Under the pieces are notes generated by a model. The model did no database searches. It saw nothing but the letters and a program-made list of their open reading frames with translations, and had not been told where the DNA came from. Source: Tritrichomonas musculus (lineage: Eukaryota; Parabasalia; Tritrichomonadida; Tritrichomonadidae). Taken from it: DNA of 64,000 nt. Position 1 is the stretch's first letter, and every line of letters starts with the position of its first letter. The stretch is taken from assembly GCA_039105265.1 (NCBI GenBank), contig JAPFFF010000074.1:248001-312000 (forward strand), read 5' to 3'. Both the position numbers and the translations under genes were made by a program. Shown piece after piece: positions 26,233 to 37,535 of the stretch.

Positions 26233-29200
26233 ATGACAAATTTAATACCAGAAACATTATTCAATTTGGATACAGAAACAATAACCAAATTCATTGCGAT
26301 TCTGAACACTAAATTAAATGCTAATATTATTATTGACCAAGACAACAATATAAATATTACAAGGCTATGTAAATATTTCAACGACAATAATGCTTACAAT
26401 ATTCTTCTTGGTGATATTAAGCCTGATGAATTAGCTCCTACAGATGTTATTGATGAAATTACCATTAATAATTACATTGATGAAGTTATCAAACAAAACC
26501 AACAACGAATAACAACAATAATTAATACACCCGAAGTAAATGAACCAGAAAACGAAGAACTGTACGAGTACCTTAAGAAAAATGGTCAACAATTCACTAG
26601 TAAGCATAATGATTTTCTAATAGTTAATTTTCCAAATGATTTCGATAGAGCAGTAGCAGCTTTGCAAGCATATGACTACCCAGAAGCTTTGGTTAAAGAA
26701 CGTAATGATCATGGTAAACCTATTGTTACATATTATTTCAATGAAATATCATCTCTAGCAAACATATATGATGCCTTGCTTCATGTTTACCAAAGTGAAC
26801 TAAAACCATTTAAAATACATTTTCAACTTTCAGGAGTCTTTGAAACAAGTACCTTTGACTTTGAAACTTATGAAGAAAAATATGATTATGAGGCTAGAGA
26901 GATCAGATGGCAAAACTACAAATCTGCCATACCAATTATAGTAAAAGATGAACGAAACCTTGATGAATGCAAAATGTATATAGAAACTGTACTAAACAGC
27001 TATGAAACAACTTCATCAAACAATAAACTAACTATTGTACACTCAATATCCTTTACGATATCGAGAATGCGTAAGGTTACAGGTCGTATCAAAGATCTTC
27101 CAGAAATATTCAAGAAGAGTAATAATTATATAATTGTTGATGATGAAGATGATAATTTATGTTGGTACCGATTTCTTGCTTGTTGTTTGTTTCCTGAATT
27201 GACTAATACAACCAAATACGACATCAAACATCGTACTAAACGTGCCAAGAAACTGCTACTTGAGGAATATGGAATAACTTATACAACAAAAATACCAAAG
27301 CATGCACAACGTTTATTGGACAATTTTCAAGGAGTAACAATGGAGGAGATGAAAGAATTAGCCGAAAAACATAAAATCAACATAAACATATATGAATACA
27401 ACAATGACAAACAATATGACTTACAGGAACAATGGTATTTCAACAAAGATTACACAACTTATTCAGCATTATTATTTACCAAAGACCTTACTGTTCATAT
27501 TATGTTTATCAAAGATGCTGAAAAACTTACTGCAATTCATGTTTGTCCAAAATGCAATTCTTATGTTCATTACGGGCATAGCAATATCAAACGTTTCGAT
27601 GATCATGTCAAACATTGTGATGGTAAGTATAAGAAACAATTTGTACCAGCCAAGGAAGCTTTACCATATTGTCCACATATTTTAAACAATCCTGTCTATG
27701 AGTATTGTCTTGCACACGGATTACCATGGAAACCGAATATCTATTACATAACATATGACTTTGAAACAATGGATCAAGTTGTAAATACAGAAGCCAGTAA
27801 ATCAACTATTATCAATTCACGGCTCTTACCGTTATCAGTTTCCTCATGCGTAAAGTCTGCTTCTGGCTTAACAACAAAGCATTTTAGTTTACAGGATAAC
27901 AAAGATTTCATTCCATTATGGCTTGATTGGCTTTTTGAACAATCATTAATTGTATACAAAGACAAACAACAATACTCATGTGTACCTGAAAAGATAGACA
28001 ACAATATAACTACCATAACGGTATTTGGTTTCAATTCTTCAAGATTTGATGGTAATCTATTCAAACAATATCTTAATGCCTCTCATTGGAAAATTGAATC
28101 AAATAGCATCATTGGAACATTATCATCACTAAAACAATTCATACTTACTTCAACTAAATATCCAACCAAACTTCGTTTTATAGATGCTCAAGCTTTTGTT
28201 GCCGGTGGAACATTAAAGCAATTTGGTGTTGACTTTGGAGGTGAAACCAACAGTAACAAGGGAGTCTTTCCGTATGAGGCTATCAATAGTGATAATTACA
28301 ATGAAGTTTTATCTTCAACAGAACCATTTGCTTATGATGACTTCTATAGTTATTTGAACCAACGAAACCCATTATCTAAGGAAGATTATGCAGAATATGT
28401 AAATGATTGCAAGAACTACAAAAATAGATGGGATTACTTACTAGCTTATAATGATAATGATGTAGAAATGATGATTAAGCCAATTGACAATCTTATTGCT
28501 ATGAACGCTGAATATAATGTAGACATGATATCAAACTTATCATTATCAAAGTGTTCAGCATGTATCAAGTACGCTCTTGCTTATAAAGATTTTGATCCAA
28601 ACACTGAATACGACATAATTAACAAAGAAAATTCCTTCAAACCAACAATCAAATGGTGGAAATATAAATGTGACTGTTATTACAAGCAAGATCAAAAATA
28701 TAATCAAACCCATAGTAATAACATGCGAAATCTTGACAAGTGTATATCAGTTTCTGATTTTGATGAATTTATGAAAATGTACAATAATGGTTGTTGCCAT
28801 TTATGTAAGGAACATTTTACAAACGTAAACAAACCAACACTTGATAGAATTGATAACGATATTGGACATGAATTGAGCAATTGCAAACTCGCTTGTGTAG
28901 AATGTAATAAGCTTCGTAAACGTGATGACCCAAAAATAACCTCATTAAGAATTCAGTTGAAGAAGTTTTGTAAACTAAATCATTTACCTACTCTCATTAA
29001 CGATGAACAAGAATATTATAGTTTACGAAATAACATAACAGGAGGACTATCAAACGTACAGCACAGATATAATATTAAAGGCGAAACACATATTAATAAG
29101 TTTAGGTACGATGCAATCAATAATAAAGTTCTTTCGTACGACACTCCAAATATAATGACACATGTTGTTGGAGTTGATTTTAATAGTTTGTACCCTTCAT

Positions 29201-30545
29201 CGTTTTCTTCTACAAAACATGATTTCAATAAATATCATGGTGGAATTATGTACATGCCAGGTAGTTTCGTACGCAGAATAGATGTTAAAGACAACCAATC
29301 AAAACAAAAGGCAATAGACATTATAACTAGCAAAACAAGATTCCAACCAAATCCAAAACACTTATTCATAGCAAAAGTAAAGTTAGTATGCCCAGCAAGC
29401 AAGATCAATTACTTCATTAATTTTCCTCCAGTCTTCAGAAACATCAACATCAAAAATGAGGAATCAGTAATAGGAAGTTATATGTACTCTTATCTTCAAG
29501 AGCATAAACTAGCCTCATTAGACAAAGAAGAACGCAAACTTACTATGTTACTTGACACTTATGGAGAATATATGACATTTAGCAATTACTATTTATGGTT
29601 CTTACTTGATCATGGCTTAGTGCTAGAGGATGTAAAGAGTGTCTCAATTTATGAAGCTCATACAGGATTTCGTGAATTTGTTACTACATTCATGAAGAAA
29701 CGACAAGATATTATTGCTGGGAAGTCAAATGGTAATGAAAAGTTTTACAAGATTAGTATGAATGGTTCGTATGGTTACGATGGAATGAACACTGAGAAGT
29801 TTTGTAAAGTAAAAATATGTGATACTAACAAAGCTTATCAGTATATTATTTCTCAAACGTACGTGAATGGTGCTCAATTAAATGATGATCTCTTTATTAT
29901 TCAACAACAACCAAAAACTTATCATTGCACTACCTGCTTACAAGAATCATTTTGGACATTAGATAATGCTAAATTCTGGTACTGTACCTTCTACTATGAT
30001 TTTATGAATAGGTGCTTGGACATGAATAGACTTCATTTTATAGAAGGAGACACCGATTCTGCTTACTTTGCCATTTCAGGTAACAAAGATGAAACCCCAT
30101 CACAGTTGTTCAACAATATCATCAAAGATGAATCATTTTGGTACAAGCATGTTTATAAGTTCTTTCCCAATCCACAACTTCATGATATTGCTGATGAAAA
30201 GAAACTTTTGGGGTGTGCAATAGAGAAAGTAGGAGACCATATGATAGCACTTGCACCAAAATGCTACACAATATGGAATAATGATGAAACAGTAAAGCTA
30301 TGAAATTAAAAGGAGTATCATTGAAAAAGAACAATATTGTACGTAATGATTATAAAGAAGTTTTGATGGAAAAATCTATTAAAGTTGGTAAGAACATTAA
30401 CTTACAAATGAAGAACAATATTATGTCAAAGGTTACTGTTAACAAAAATGCTTTAACTGGTTCACACACAAAAATGATTGTACTAGAGAATCAAGCTTGT
30501 TTACCTTTCATTACTGGACTCACTGCAAAAGATTATTCTTATTAA
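26233..30545 (+). CDS. polB: Protein-primed family B DNA polymerase of element B, with HNH insert
   Basis: The N-terminal part has a DDNLCWYRFLACC pattern (about 305) and a C2H2/C2HC finger (CPKC ... H ... HC, about 437..462), as in many Polinton polymerases. Exonuclease motifs: YDFETM (about 508), GFNSSRFDG (about 598), YNDNDVEMM (about 739). Polymerase motifs: A, GVDFNSLYPSSF (about 979); B, KISMNGSYGYDG (about 1172); C, EGDTDSAYF (about 1270). Between exonuclease III and motif A lies an HNH domain (about 853..896: CHLC, LDRIDND, ACVECN). The gene looks to carry about one break. It differs strongly from the polymerase of A. Confidence 0.9.
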
Positions 30546-30597
30546 AAAATTCATTCTTATTTTTGTTTTTTGTTTTTTATTTTTATTTTAAACAGTA

Positions 30598-30900
30598 ATG
30601 TCAAACGAACAAGAAATAATAAAAGAGTTATTAGAAATCAAGCAGTTATTAAATCGCTTATTAGACAAACCAAAAATAACTAAACAGAGAACAGCTCCAT
30701 TCAACAAAAGCAAAAATATGAATGATGAACAAAGAAAACAAGTTATGGAGTATATACAAAATGAAGATAACAAAAATGAAATAACAAAGCTACCAAAGCA
30801 CAAACAAATCTCATATGTCAGACGAGAACTCAAAGAAAAATATAACATCAATCTTTCAATTTATATGACTGACAAACTAATTAACAAAATTATGCCTTAA
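30598..30900 (+). CDS. Unrecognised small basic protein (100 aa)
   Basis: N-terminal heptad-like helix (EIIKELLEIKQLLNRLL), a Lys-rich linker, and a C-terminal helical part with two predicted helices (KQISYVRRELKEKY) that could be a small DNA-binding or oligomerisation module. It follows the polymerase region by about 50 bp on the same strand, and its end overlaps the convergent fibre gene by 11 bp. No family recognised. Confidence 0.55.
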   Translation: MSNEQEIIKELLEIKQLLNRLLDKPKITKQRTAPFNKSKNMNDEQRKQVMEYIQNEDNKNEITKLPKHKQISYVRRELKEKYNINLSIYMTDKLINKIMP

Positions 30901-33178
30901 AAACTGCAAGCATATTTGTGTTTATGATACTAGTAATAATTCCTACTGTCATCCTTCTTATTTTTGCTGTTACTGCAGTAGCACCAGCAAGAATCTTTAG
31001 TTTATTGTCATCATCTATAAAAACTTCGTCACCTACACAATAACATGATGAATCTGTGACACGCACAAGGTAATCACCATGGGAAGCGAATGTTACTGAA
31101 TTATTCTTGGTATCTATTTTTGTGCAAATTCCTATATACTCTTTCCATGTTCCCTGTGTTTTCACTGAGCAAATACAATCTGTAGTATCATTCACAGTTG
31201 ATGGTATCCACATATCACCATCATGTTTATAAACCTTACCAGTCATATATACTGGAGCTCCAATAACGAAATCATTAATAGAGTTCATTGCTGATTCAAT
31301 TGGAGCATAATGAGTAATTGTATTTGAACCATTGGATGTAATTGTACCATTAACCTTTAAATTAGAATCAATTATTGTATTTCTTGCAGAACCAAACATT
31401 TGAAAAGATTGAAATTTATAACCATCAACATATATATCCAATTCACCTGTATTATCATATTTTGCTGAATTGTATAAAAATTCTGTATTATATGTAGAAT
31501 CATATCCAAATCTAATTGAAGTATTACTATTTGCATTTACAGAACTAAAGAAACTTGCAATATTACTTTCGGTACTATTAATTGTTAATGAACCATCATC
31601 ATTTTTTGATACATATTTATTATCACATTCACTCTTCACTTGCTCAATAGCAAGGGCCAACTCTGTTGTCAATGCAAAGTTATCATTCACATATTTCACC
31701 GATGTAATCATATTATCATTCACAGGTTGGTTGCTGATTAATGTAATAGATACATCATAAATATTAGTCAATGTATCATCCGTGGCTCTTAATGAGACAA
31801 TATGGGTATTATAATTAATATTTATTAATTCACCACTGGTTGATTTGTAAATCATATTCAAACTTTTAAATAAACTGTATTCGTATTCAGCTTCTTCATA
31901 TGTTGTATCTTCAGCATTTCGTTTGAACTTCACGATGATCTTTTCGGTTGTGAATACTCTTCTTATATCATCATCAGGAACTACACAACCGCTATCATTC
32001 TGTGTACATTGAATTGTGATTTGTTCTGGATTTTCATCAACAACATTTGCAGTTTTAATGAATGGTGATTCGATTTGTGCTCTAATGACGTTGATTAACC
32101 ATTGAGTATTGCCACTTGAATTACACACCATAAATTCACCACGGTCATACCAAACAATAGATAATCCATTATCTAACATCATTCTATACCCTCTCATATA
32201 TTTTTCATAAGGCTTGAATATCAAATCAAAATGTTGTATATTGTTAATGTAATCTGTGTTAGAACCCCAATTAACATCAAATATCACATGTATATCGGTT
32301 TCTGGTAAGTATGGTTTTACAAATATATAATCACGAACAGGATTCGGATATTCGATATTCAATTCAGTTCCGTACAATGCAGTACTCAACGCAGATTCAT
32401 TAACCAAATCCGTTGGAGTTGTTGGTGTATCTGTTTTTACTTGCTCAATAGCAAGGGCCAACTCTGTTTTCAATGCATACTTATCTAATTCATAAGCCAA
32501 TTCATCCTCATCAACAAACTTCTCATCAGCTTGTGCACTAGTAAAATAAGCTGTCAAGTCAACTGGTTCTGGTATATCTGTTGAGAGTGCATACTTGGTC
32601 ATATCTGGTAAGTCTTGTGTCTTCACGTACTCACTTAAGTTCGTAAGCTTCGCATACTCATCAAGATTAATCAAATCCATTGCTTTAGTTATTGCCATGG
32701 ATGATAATATATATGATGCTTGTGCTGATAGCGGTTTATCATCATTCATTAATTTCTGTTGAACTTCTTCTGTTGGTTCTTCATTCGGATTCAATTGTAG
32801 TTCATTATTTTTGAGAACTGTGGGTATTTCAGGTATGTCAGTTGATAATGCAAAATTGTTAACAACGTAATCACGTAATGTATTAACAGCGTTTTGAATT
32901 TCTTCACTACTAGCATACTTTAATAATTCTTTATTGAATTCCTCTGTTTTCAAATAATCGAATAAATCAGTTGTTTTCGCGTACTCACTTAAGTTCGTAA
33001 GCTTTGCGTAAGGTTCCAATAATTCTTTCAATTCCTCGGTATTCAAGCTTGACCCCATATTATTTACGTTATTGCATTGACACCCACATGAAGTGGCATA
33101 TTGTTTTATGTATTCTATTATTAATTCGTCTATAGTATTCACTTTCTTGATGCTACCTGCTTGCTCTATTGTGAACAT
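30890..33178 (-). CDS. Tail-fibre-like protein of element B (762 aa)
   Basis: Made of repeated fibre modules such as LDEYAKLTNLSEYVK, DKYALKTEL and FALSTDIPE at residues about 55..250 and again near 500..535, as in trimeric tail fibres of phages and large DNA viruses. The C-terminal part (from about 620) is beta-rich with short Gly/Asp turns and several Cys, fitting a receptor-binding tip. Some modules are nearly identical at DNA level (32626..32657 and 32980..33010; 31638..31676 and 32439..32477), so it grew by internal duplication. Its start is 14 bp from the divergent 867-aa gene. Host-attachment role inferred. Confidence 0.65.
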   Translation of the reverse strand: MFTIEQAGSIKKVNTIDELIIEYIKQYATSCGCQCNNVNNMGSSLNTEELKELLEPYAKLTNLSEYAKTTDLFDYLKTEEFNKELLKYASSEEIQNAVNTLRDYVVNNFALSTDIPEIPTVLKNNELQLNPNEEPTEEVQQKLMNDDKPLSAQASYILSSMAITKAMDLINLDEYAKLTNLSEYVKTQDLPDMTKYALSTDIPEPVDLTAYFTSAQADEKFVDEDELAYELDKYALKTELALAIEQVKTDTPTTPTDLVNESALSTALYGTELNIEYPNPVRDYIFVKPYLPETDIHVIFDVNWGSNTDYINNIQHFDLIFKPYEKYMRGYRMMLDNGLSIVWYDRGEFMVCNSSGNTQWLINVIRAQIESPFIKTANVVDENPEQITIQCTQNDSGCVVPDDDIRRVFTTEKIIVKFKRNAEDTTYEEAEYEYSLFKSLNMIYKSTSGELININYNTHIVSLRATDDTLTNIYDVSITLISNQPVNDNMITSVKYVNDNFALTTELALAIEQVKSECDNKYVSKNDDGSLTINSTESNIASFFSSVNANSNTSIRFGYDSTYNTEFLYNSAKYDNTGELDIYVDGYKFQSFQMFGSARNTIIDSNLKVNGTITSNGSNTITHYAPIESAMNSINDFVIGAPVYMTGKVYKHDGDMWIPSTVNDTTDCICSVKTQGTWKEYIGICTKIDTKNNSVTFASHGDYLVRVTDSSCYCVGDEVFIDDDNKLKILAGATAVTAKIRRMTVGIITSIINTNMLAVFKA

Positions 33179-33192
33179 TTATAATATAATAA

Positions 33193-35796
33193 ATGTCTAC
33201 TAGGCGAGCTGACGGAACAGATTTCAAAAAAATGATAAGAGAACAAATAAAAGATATGAATTACCGTAGAATGTTGCTATATATGTATGAACAAGCAAAT
33301 ATTGACCAAGACATTATTTGGAATATCATTGAATGTCTTGATAACCCAAAAAAATATCGAAGTGATATAATCAATAGACTTGAAGAACTGAAAAATTCCT
33401 TTATGATAGCCAAACAAAGTACACCAAAACAAAAAGAAAAATTAACAAATATGTTGATTGATAGTACAAAGGACTTTAATAAACTAGATGATAAGATTAA
33501 GAAACCAACTGTAACTATTCCTTTACCAGCGTCTTTACCAAAGCCAGAAAGCTATTTGGAAGAAGAGGAGGAACCAGAAGCAGATCAACATTATTATAGA
33601 AACAGATATAATGATGATTTGAACACACTTACTGAGATAATTGAACTAAAAAAAGATGTATCAGATTCACTTCTTTTATACTACAGAATTGCTGATGACC
33701 CTGAAAAATACCCTATCTTCAACAAAAAAGATACAAAGCAAATTAGGTCTCTTGTAGAATCTTTGACGAAGAACATTGATTCTTATAATAGAAACTCTGA
33801 CAAAATTATATCAGATGTTGAGGCTTTGATGAAATTCGAAAATCAAAGAAGGCAAACAAATATAGAAACAATGAGTAAGATTGCTAATTCACCATGTACA
33901 CCAAACATGAGTAAAGAAGAAAAAGAAAAGTTGTTACAAATATATAAAAGTTCTTGTGCTGTAGATGCTACACAGCTTCGTAAATTTGGTTTGTTGAATG
34001 ACGATTTCACAGAAGAAAATCTGTATAATTATTACAATCGTGCTTGCTCGCCAAAAGACGATTCTGACACCAGAGTAAGAAAGCTTGTTCTACAGTTGCA
34101 TACTGCTATTCGTGAGACAAACATTTTTGATGAAACTACAGAACCCAAAAACAAAAAGCGACTGAAACAATTATTAAAGTATATTTCTGAGAATGGAGAT
34201 CGAGAAATTCTTTACAATATGAATAGCGATGACAATGAAAATGAATATTTATTCGATCATAAAACAATGTCAAGAGAAGAAGTTACTGTTAATAGCGATG
34301 GAGAAATTGAAGATGAGGATGAAGTTAATGATCTTAATACATCTTTAGCAGCGTTCAGAGCTCCACGTAAAGAAAGAAGAACATTAGAAGATCAAGAAGT
34401 AACCTTTGCTGATAGCGCTGCTAAAAGATTCAAACCCTATGGTGAATTTACTCATGAAAACACTTATATGCCCGACAAGGACTTTACAGAAGATTTGTTG
34501 AAGAAACCTACAAGAACTGTTGGTAAAAGAAAAAATAGAGATGCTAAAGATATACCTGATAAACTTAAAAAGTCTTTCAAAATAGCCAAATTGTCAGGTG
34601 AAGGAGATGTTTCCTTTTACAATCAGCAATTGTTAGAAATCATCATCAACGGTAATTTCCGTATCAAGTACATACCGAATGCAGCCACACGAGATTTAGC
34701 ACAAGAATATGCTTATAATCATGTTGACGATTCTGTACAACCTCGCTACAGGCTTCTTCCACCAAACACAAAAGATCCTAACGGTGTTGCCATTACAGAT
34801 TTGAACGGAGACCTAGTTGATGATATTGTTCTTGTAGATAAACGTGGAGTACCAAGAATCATTAATGGCTATAAGATTGTTCGTGCTAGTCCGTATAAGA
34901 AAGTATGGAAATCAAAATACAAATCACGTGAAGCTAGAAAAGAAACACCATTTAATGTTTGGCTAGCAGCACAATTTCAAAAGTCTATTGACAATGTTGA
35001 TTGGGCCAAAGGTGAATATAAACTTAAAGAAACAGAAGAAATGCAAAAGTATACAGATCATTATACAAAATTGGGCTTAGGAAAGCCAAGAATAAGCAAA
35101 AGATTGTCTCCTAGTTCGTATTGGGCATCTATTTTCTCTTATCTTTGGAAGTTCTTTTGGGAAGTAGCGTATCCAGGTTACAAATCTGTAATAAGACTTC
35201 TTAACTATTTAGGAGTTTCTAACGCTATGTACATTATTGTTGTTGATCTTGGTGTCAAACGAGAAATAGAAACAAAAGATTTTGGAAGTAAACTTCTTAC
35301 ATACCCTGCTTGGGCAAACTACAAACGAGATCACAAAGCAGCTTATAACGAAAGAGCAGGACCAAAAGTTGTAAAAATAGGAACAGATTACATAGATCCT
35401 ATCATAGATATCAAGACGGGTGAAATTAAAGTAGAAAATCTTGAAAAGAGTAATAAAACTCATGCTGCTTTCATTAGACTTATAGAAAGATTGTTCCTAT
35501 TAGTTTTCGTAGAAATACTCATGTTAGGAGAGAAGCCTGGACAAGAAGTTATACAAGAACTTATACAAGAACAAGTTCTGTCTGCAACACCAAAAGAACT
35601 TAAAGAGAACAAAGCTTACTATACAAAACGTTTGACAGCTATTGTGGATAAACTTTATGGTAGTGGTAGTAAATATGCAGCTTATAAAGAACAATACAAG
35701 CAACAACAACTAGAACGTAAGAATGATGTTTATCGCTATGATATCAAAACCGTAGATGCACTTACAAGTGATGAAGATGATGAGGATGAGGCTTAA
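33193..35796 (+). CDS. Unrecognised large protein of element B (867 aa)
   Basis: Charged, largely helical N-terminal 280 residues. A central acidic patch (near 370..390: EIEDEDEVND) is followed by a basic segment. The C-terminal region has two hydrophobic helical stretches (about 640..690, YWASIFSYLWKFFWEVAYPG; about 757..779), and the protein ends in Asp/Glu repeats. A membrane-associated virion protein or a terminal-protein candidate for protein-primed replication are both possible, and neither is supported by a motif. The end overlaps the convergent 468-aa gene by 4 bp. Confidence 0.6.
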   Translation: MSTRRADGTDFKKMIREQIKDMNYRRMLLYMYEQANIDQDIIWNIIECLDNPKKYRSDIINRLEELKNSFMIAKQSTPKQKEKLTNMLIDSTKDFNKLDDKIKKPTVTIPLPASLPKPESYLEEEEEPEADQHYYRNRYNDDLNTLTEIIELKKDVSDSLLLYYRIADDPEKYPIFNKKDTKQIRSLVESLTKNIDSYNRNSDKIISDVEALMKFENQRRQTNIETMSKIANSPCTPNMSKEEKEKLLQIYKSSCAVDATQLRKFGLLNDDFTEENLYNYYNRACSPKDDSDTRVRKLVLQLHTAIRETNIFDETTEPKNKKRLKQLLKYISENGDREILYNMNSDDNENEYLFDHKTMSREEVTVNSDGEIEDEDEVNDLNTSLAAFRAPRKERRTLEDQEVTFADSAAKRFKPYGEFTHENTYMPDKDFTEDLLKKPTRTVGKRKNRDAKDIPDKLKKSFKIAKLSGEGDVSFYNQQLLEIIINGNFRIKYIPNAATRDLAQEYAYNHVDDSVQPRYRLLPPNTKDPNGVAITDLNGDLVDDIVLVDKRGVPRIINGYKIVRASPYKKVWKSKYKSREARKETPFNVWLAAQFQKSIDNVDWAKGEYKLKETEEMQKYTDHYTKLGLGKPRISKRLSPSSYWASIFSYLWKFFWEVAYPGYKSVIRLLNYLGVSNAMYIIVVDLGVKREIETKDFGSKLLTYPAWANYKRDHKAAYNERAGPKVVKIGTDYIDPIIDIKTGEIKVENLEKSNKTHAAFIRLIERLFLLVFVEILMLGEKPGQEVIQELIQEQVLSATPKELKENKAYYTKRLTAIVDKLYGSGSKYAAYKEQYKQQQLERKNDVYRYDIKTVDALTSDEDDEDEA

Positions 35797-37199
35797 ATAT
35801 TTAAAATAGAATCGTCAATTTCTGATGGAGATAGAACTTTTTTATTTTTGGAGTTGGCCTCGTGCCTGGTTTGTCTTCTTTTAGGTTCATCATCTTTTAC
35901 AATTCTCATGGCTTGTGGCCTCGGTGGGAAAATTTGTTGTTGTTGTTGTTGTTTTGGTGGAGGTGGTTGTTGTTTTGGTGGAGGTGGTTCATCATTCATA
36001 ACAAGATATCCATATTGAATTTCCATAGGCTCACTATCACTATCACTATCACTGGAATAATCATAGCGCTTTTCATTATGCGCTCGTCTTATTCTATCTC
36101 TGACAAGCTTTGTAGATTTTGGTATAATTTCTTTTCTCTTTGCCCCAGCTTCGCGAAGGCTCGGCCGGAGCGTGGCTGTCTTCTTCGGTACTGGTGGTTT
36201 CGGAGGTTTTGGTACTTCTTGAGTTGAACGTGCTTGATTGGCCTTCGTCAAAGCTCGGCCAGAGTACTGTAACGCTGGTCTCTGTTGATAAGGATGATTG
36301 TCAAATGTTAATGATTCATTAGGATCAATATCAAGTTCTGTTTTTTCTGTTGGAAAGTCATGTAAATTTGTATTCACATTAGCATTCTGCCTCTTATATA
36401 TTATAGCTTTGTACCTACCTTCTCCAACAAGATCAAAAGGTTTGTTGTATATTATTTTTCCTGTTTGAATATCAAGCTTCGGTGCTTCATTGATTCTTCT
36501 TATTTCTTCTTGTCTCTTTTTATGATATTCAGCTTCTTTTTTCTTTTTCCTTTGTTCAGCCTTTTTCATTTGTTTTTCTTGTTCTTCTTTCTCTAATCTT
36601 CGTTTTTCTTTAAGTTCTGCTCTTTCTTGAGGAGATAAACAAGGAAAGGTAGGAGGTTCTTGTGTACGGGCTCTATTATCCTGGTAACAGCAAAAATTAT
36701 ACCAGTGTCGTTGAGAATAATTTTCTGGTTTGATTTCTGGGTGAATTTGATCAACTTTTTGTGAAAGTTGGCTTACATACTTTTCTTTAATATCATCGTC
36801 ACAATCAGGATCAAGTTTGAAAGGATATATGAACTCACTTGATTCTGTTAATTTGCTTACAACTTTTATTTCTGCGAACTTTGGTTTGAAGGCTTCAAGA
36901 TCAAAAGCATACAATATTCTTGCTTTACTATAATCTATATCTCTATCCTTCATTAGAACAACAACCTCTCTTCCACAAATAAAACGTATGACAAGTATTA
37001 TAGTTGGAAAATAGTCTTTTTCAAGTTTGATATAATAGCACGGATAGCTATCTATTACAGCTTGTCCTTTGCTCAAACACATTTTTGGCAATTCATATTT
37101 CATTGGAAAGGCATATATTACATATCCTTTGGTGCTTACAGCAAGAGTTGAATAGTTAACATCATCGCATGCAATTTCTTTTCCAGGTCTGACAGTCAT
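35793..37199 (-). CDS. Unrecognised protein with Lys/Glu helix and Pro/Gln tail (468 aa)
   Basis: The N-terminal 150 residues are beta-rich and Cys-containing and could be a capsid-type domain. Residues about 190..235 form a long highly charged helix (KEKRRLEKEEQEKQMKKAEQ). The C-terminal 200 residues are basic and disordered, with PPPPKQQ repeats and a Ser/Asp patch. No family recognised. A penton or minor capsid role would fill a gap in the gene list of B, but nothing in the sequence proves it. Confidence 0.55.
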   Translation of the reverse strand: MTVRPGKEIACDDVNYSTLAVSTKGYVIYAFPMKYELPKMCLSKGQAVIDSYPCYYIKLEKDYFPTIILVIRFICGREVVVLMKDRDIDYSKARILYAFDLEAFKPKFAEIKVVSKLTESSEFIYPFKLDPDCDDDIKEKYVSQLSQKVDQIHPEIKPENYSQRHWYNFCCYQDNRARTQEPPTFPCLSPQERAELKEKRRLEKEEQEKQMKKAEQRKKKKEAEYHKKRQEEIRRINEAPKLDIQTGKIIYNKPFDLVGEGRYKAIIYKRQNANVNTNLHDFPTEKTELDIDPNESLTFDNHPYQQRPALQYSGRALTKANQARSTQEVPKPPKPPVPKKTATLRPSLREAGAKRKEIIPKSTKLVRDRIRRAHNEKRYDYSSDSDSDSEPMEIQYGYLVMNDEPPPPKQQPPPPKQQQQQQIFPPRPQAMRIVKDDEPKRRQTRHEANSKNKKVLSPSEIDDSILNI

Positions 37200-37286
37200 T
37201 TATTAATAAATAAGAAGACAACTAAGTATGAATGCAGAAGGTTCAATAACATTTCCGTAAAGGTCAGTGAACCAGATTTTATAGTT

Positions 37287-37532
37287 TCATTCATGTCCAA
37301 GAAACAAATACTTTCTATATTTGGTTTGTCTTCTATTGGCTAGCATTATAAATTGATCGCAGTAACCATATTGCTGAACGATATCACTGTGCACCATCAA
37401 ATCGCCAACAAGCGTATCTTTCACTATTGCACCTACATACTGAACGACAATATATCTTTTGTTCCTACTACTCACAAATTCTAGAGGAAGCTGAAATTCT
37501 TTATCTTGCGTATGGAAGTATAGTTTAGTCAT
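37287..37532 (-). CDS. Unrecognised 81-aa protein
   Basis: Small beta-rich protein with no Cys cluster or signal peptide. It begins 3 bp after the end of the integrase gene on the same strand, so it is probably co-expressed with it. No homologue seen in A or C. Confidence 0.5.
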   Translation of the reverse strand: MTKLYFHTQDKEFQLPLEFVSSRNKRYIVVQYVGAIVKDTLVGDLMVHSDIVQQYGYCDQFIMLANRRQTKYRKYLFLGHE

Positions 37533-37535
37533 TTA

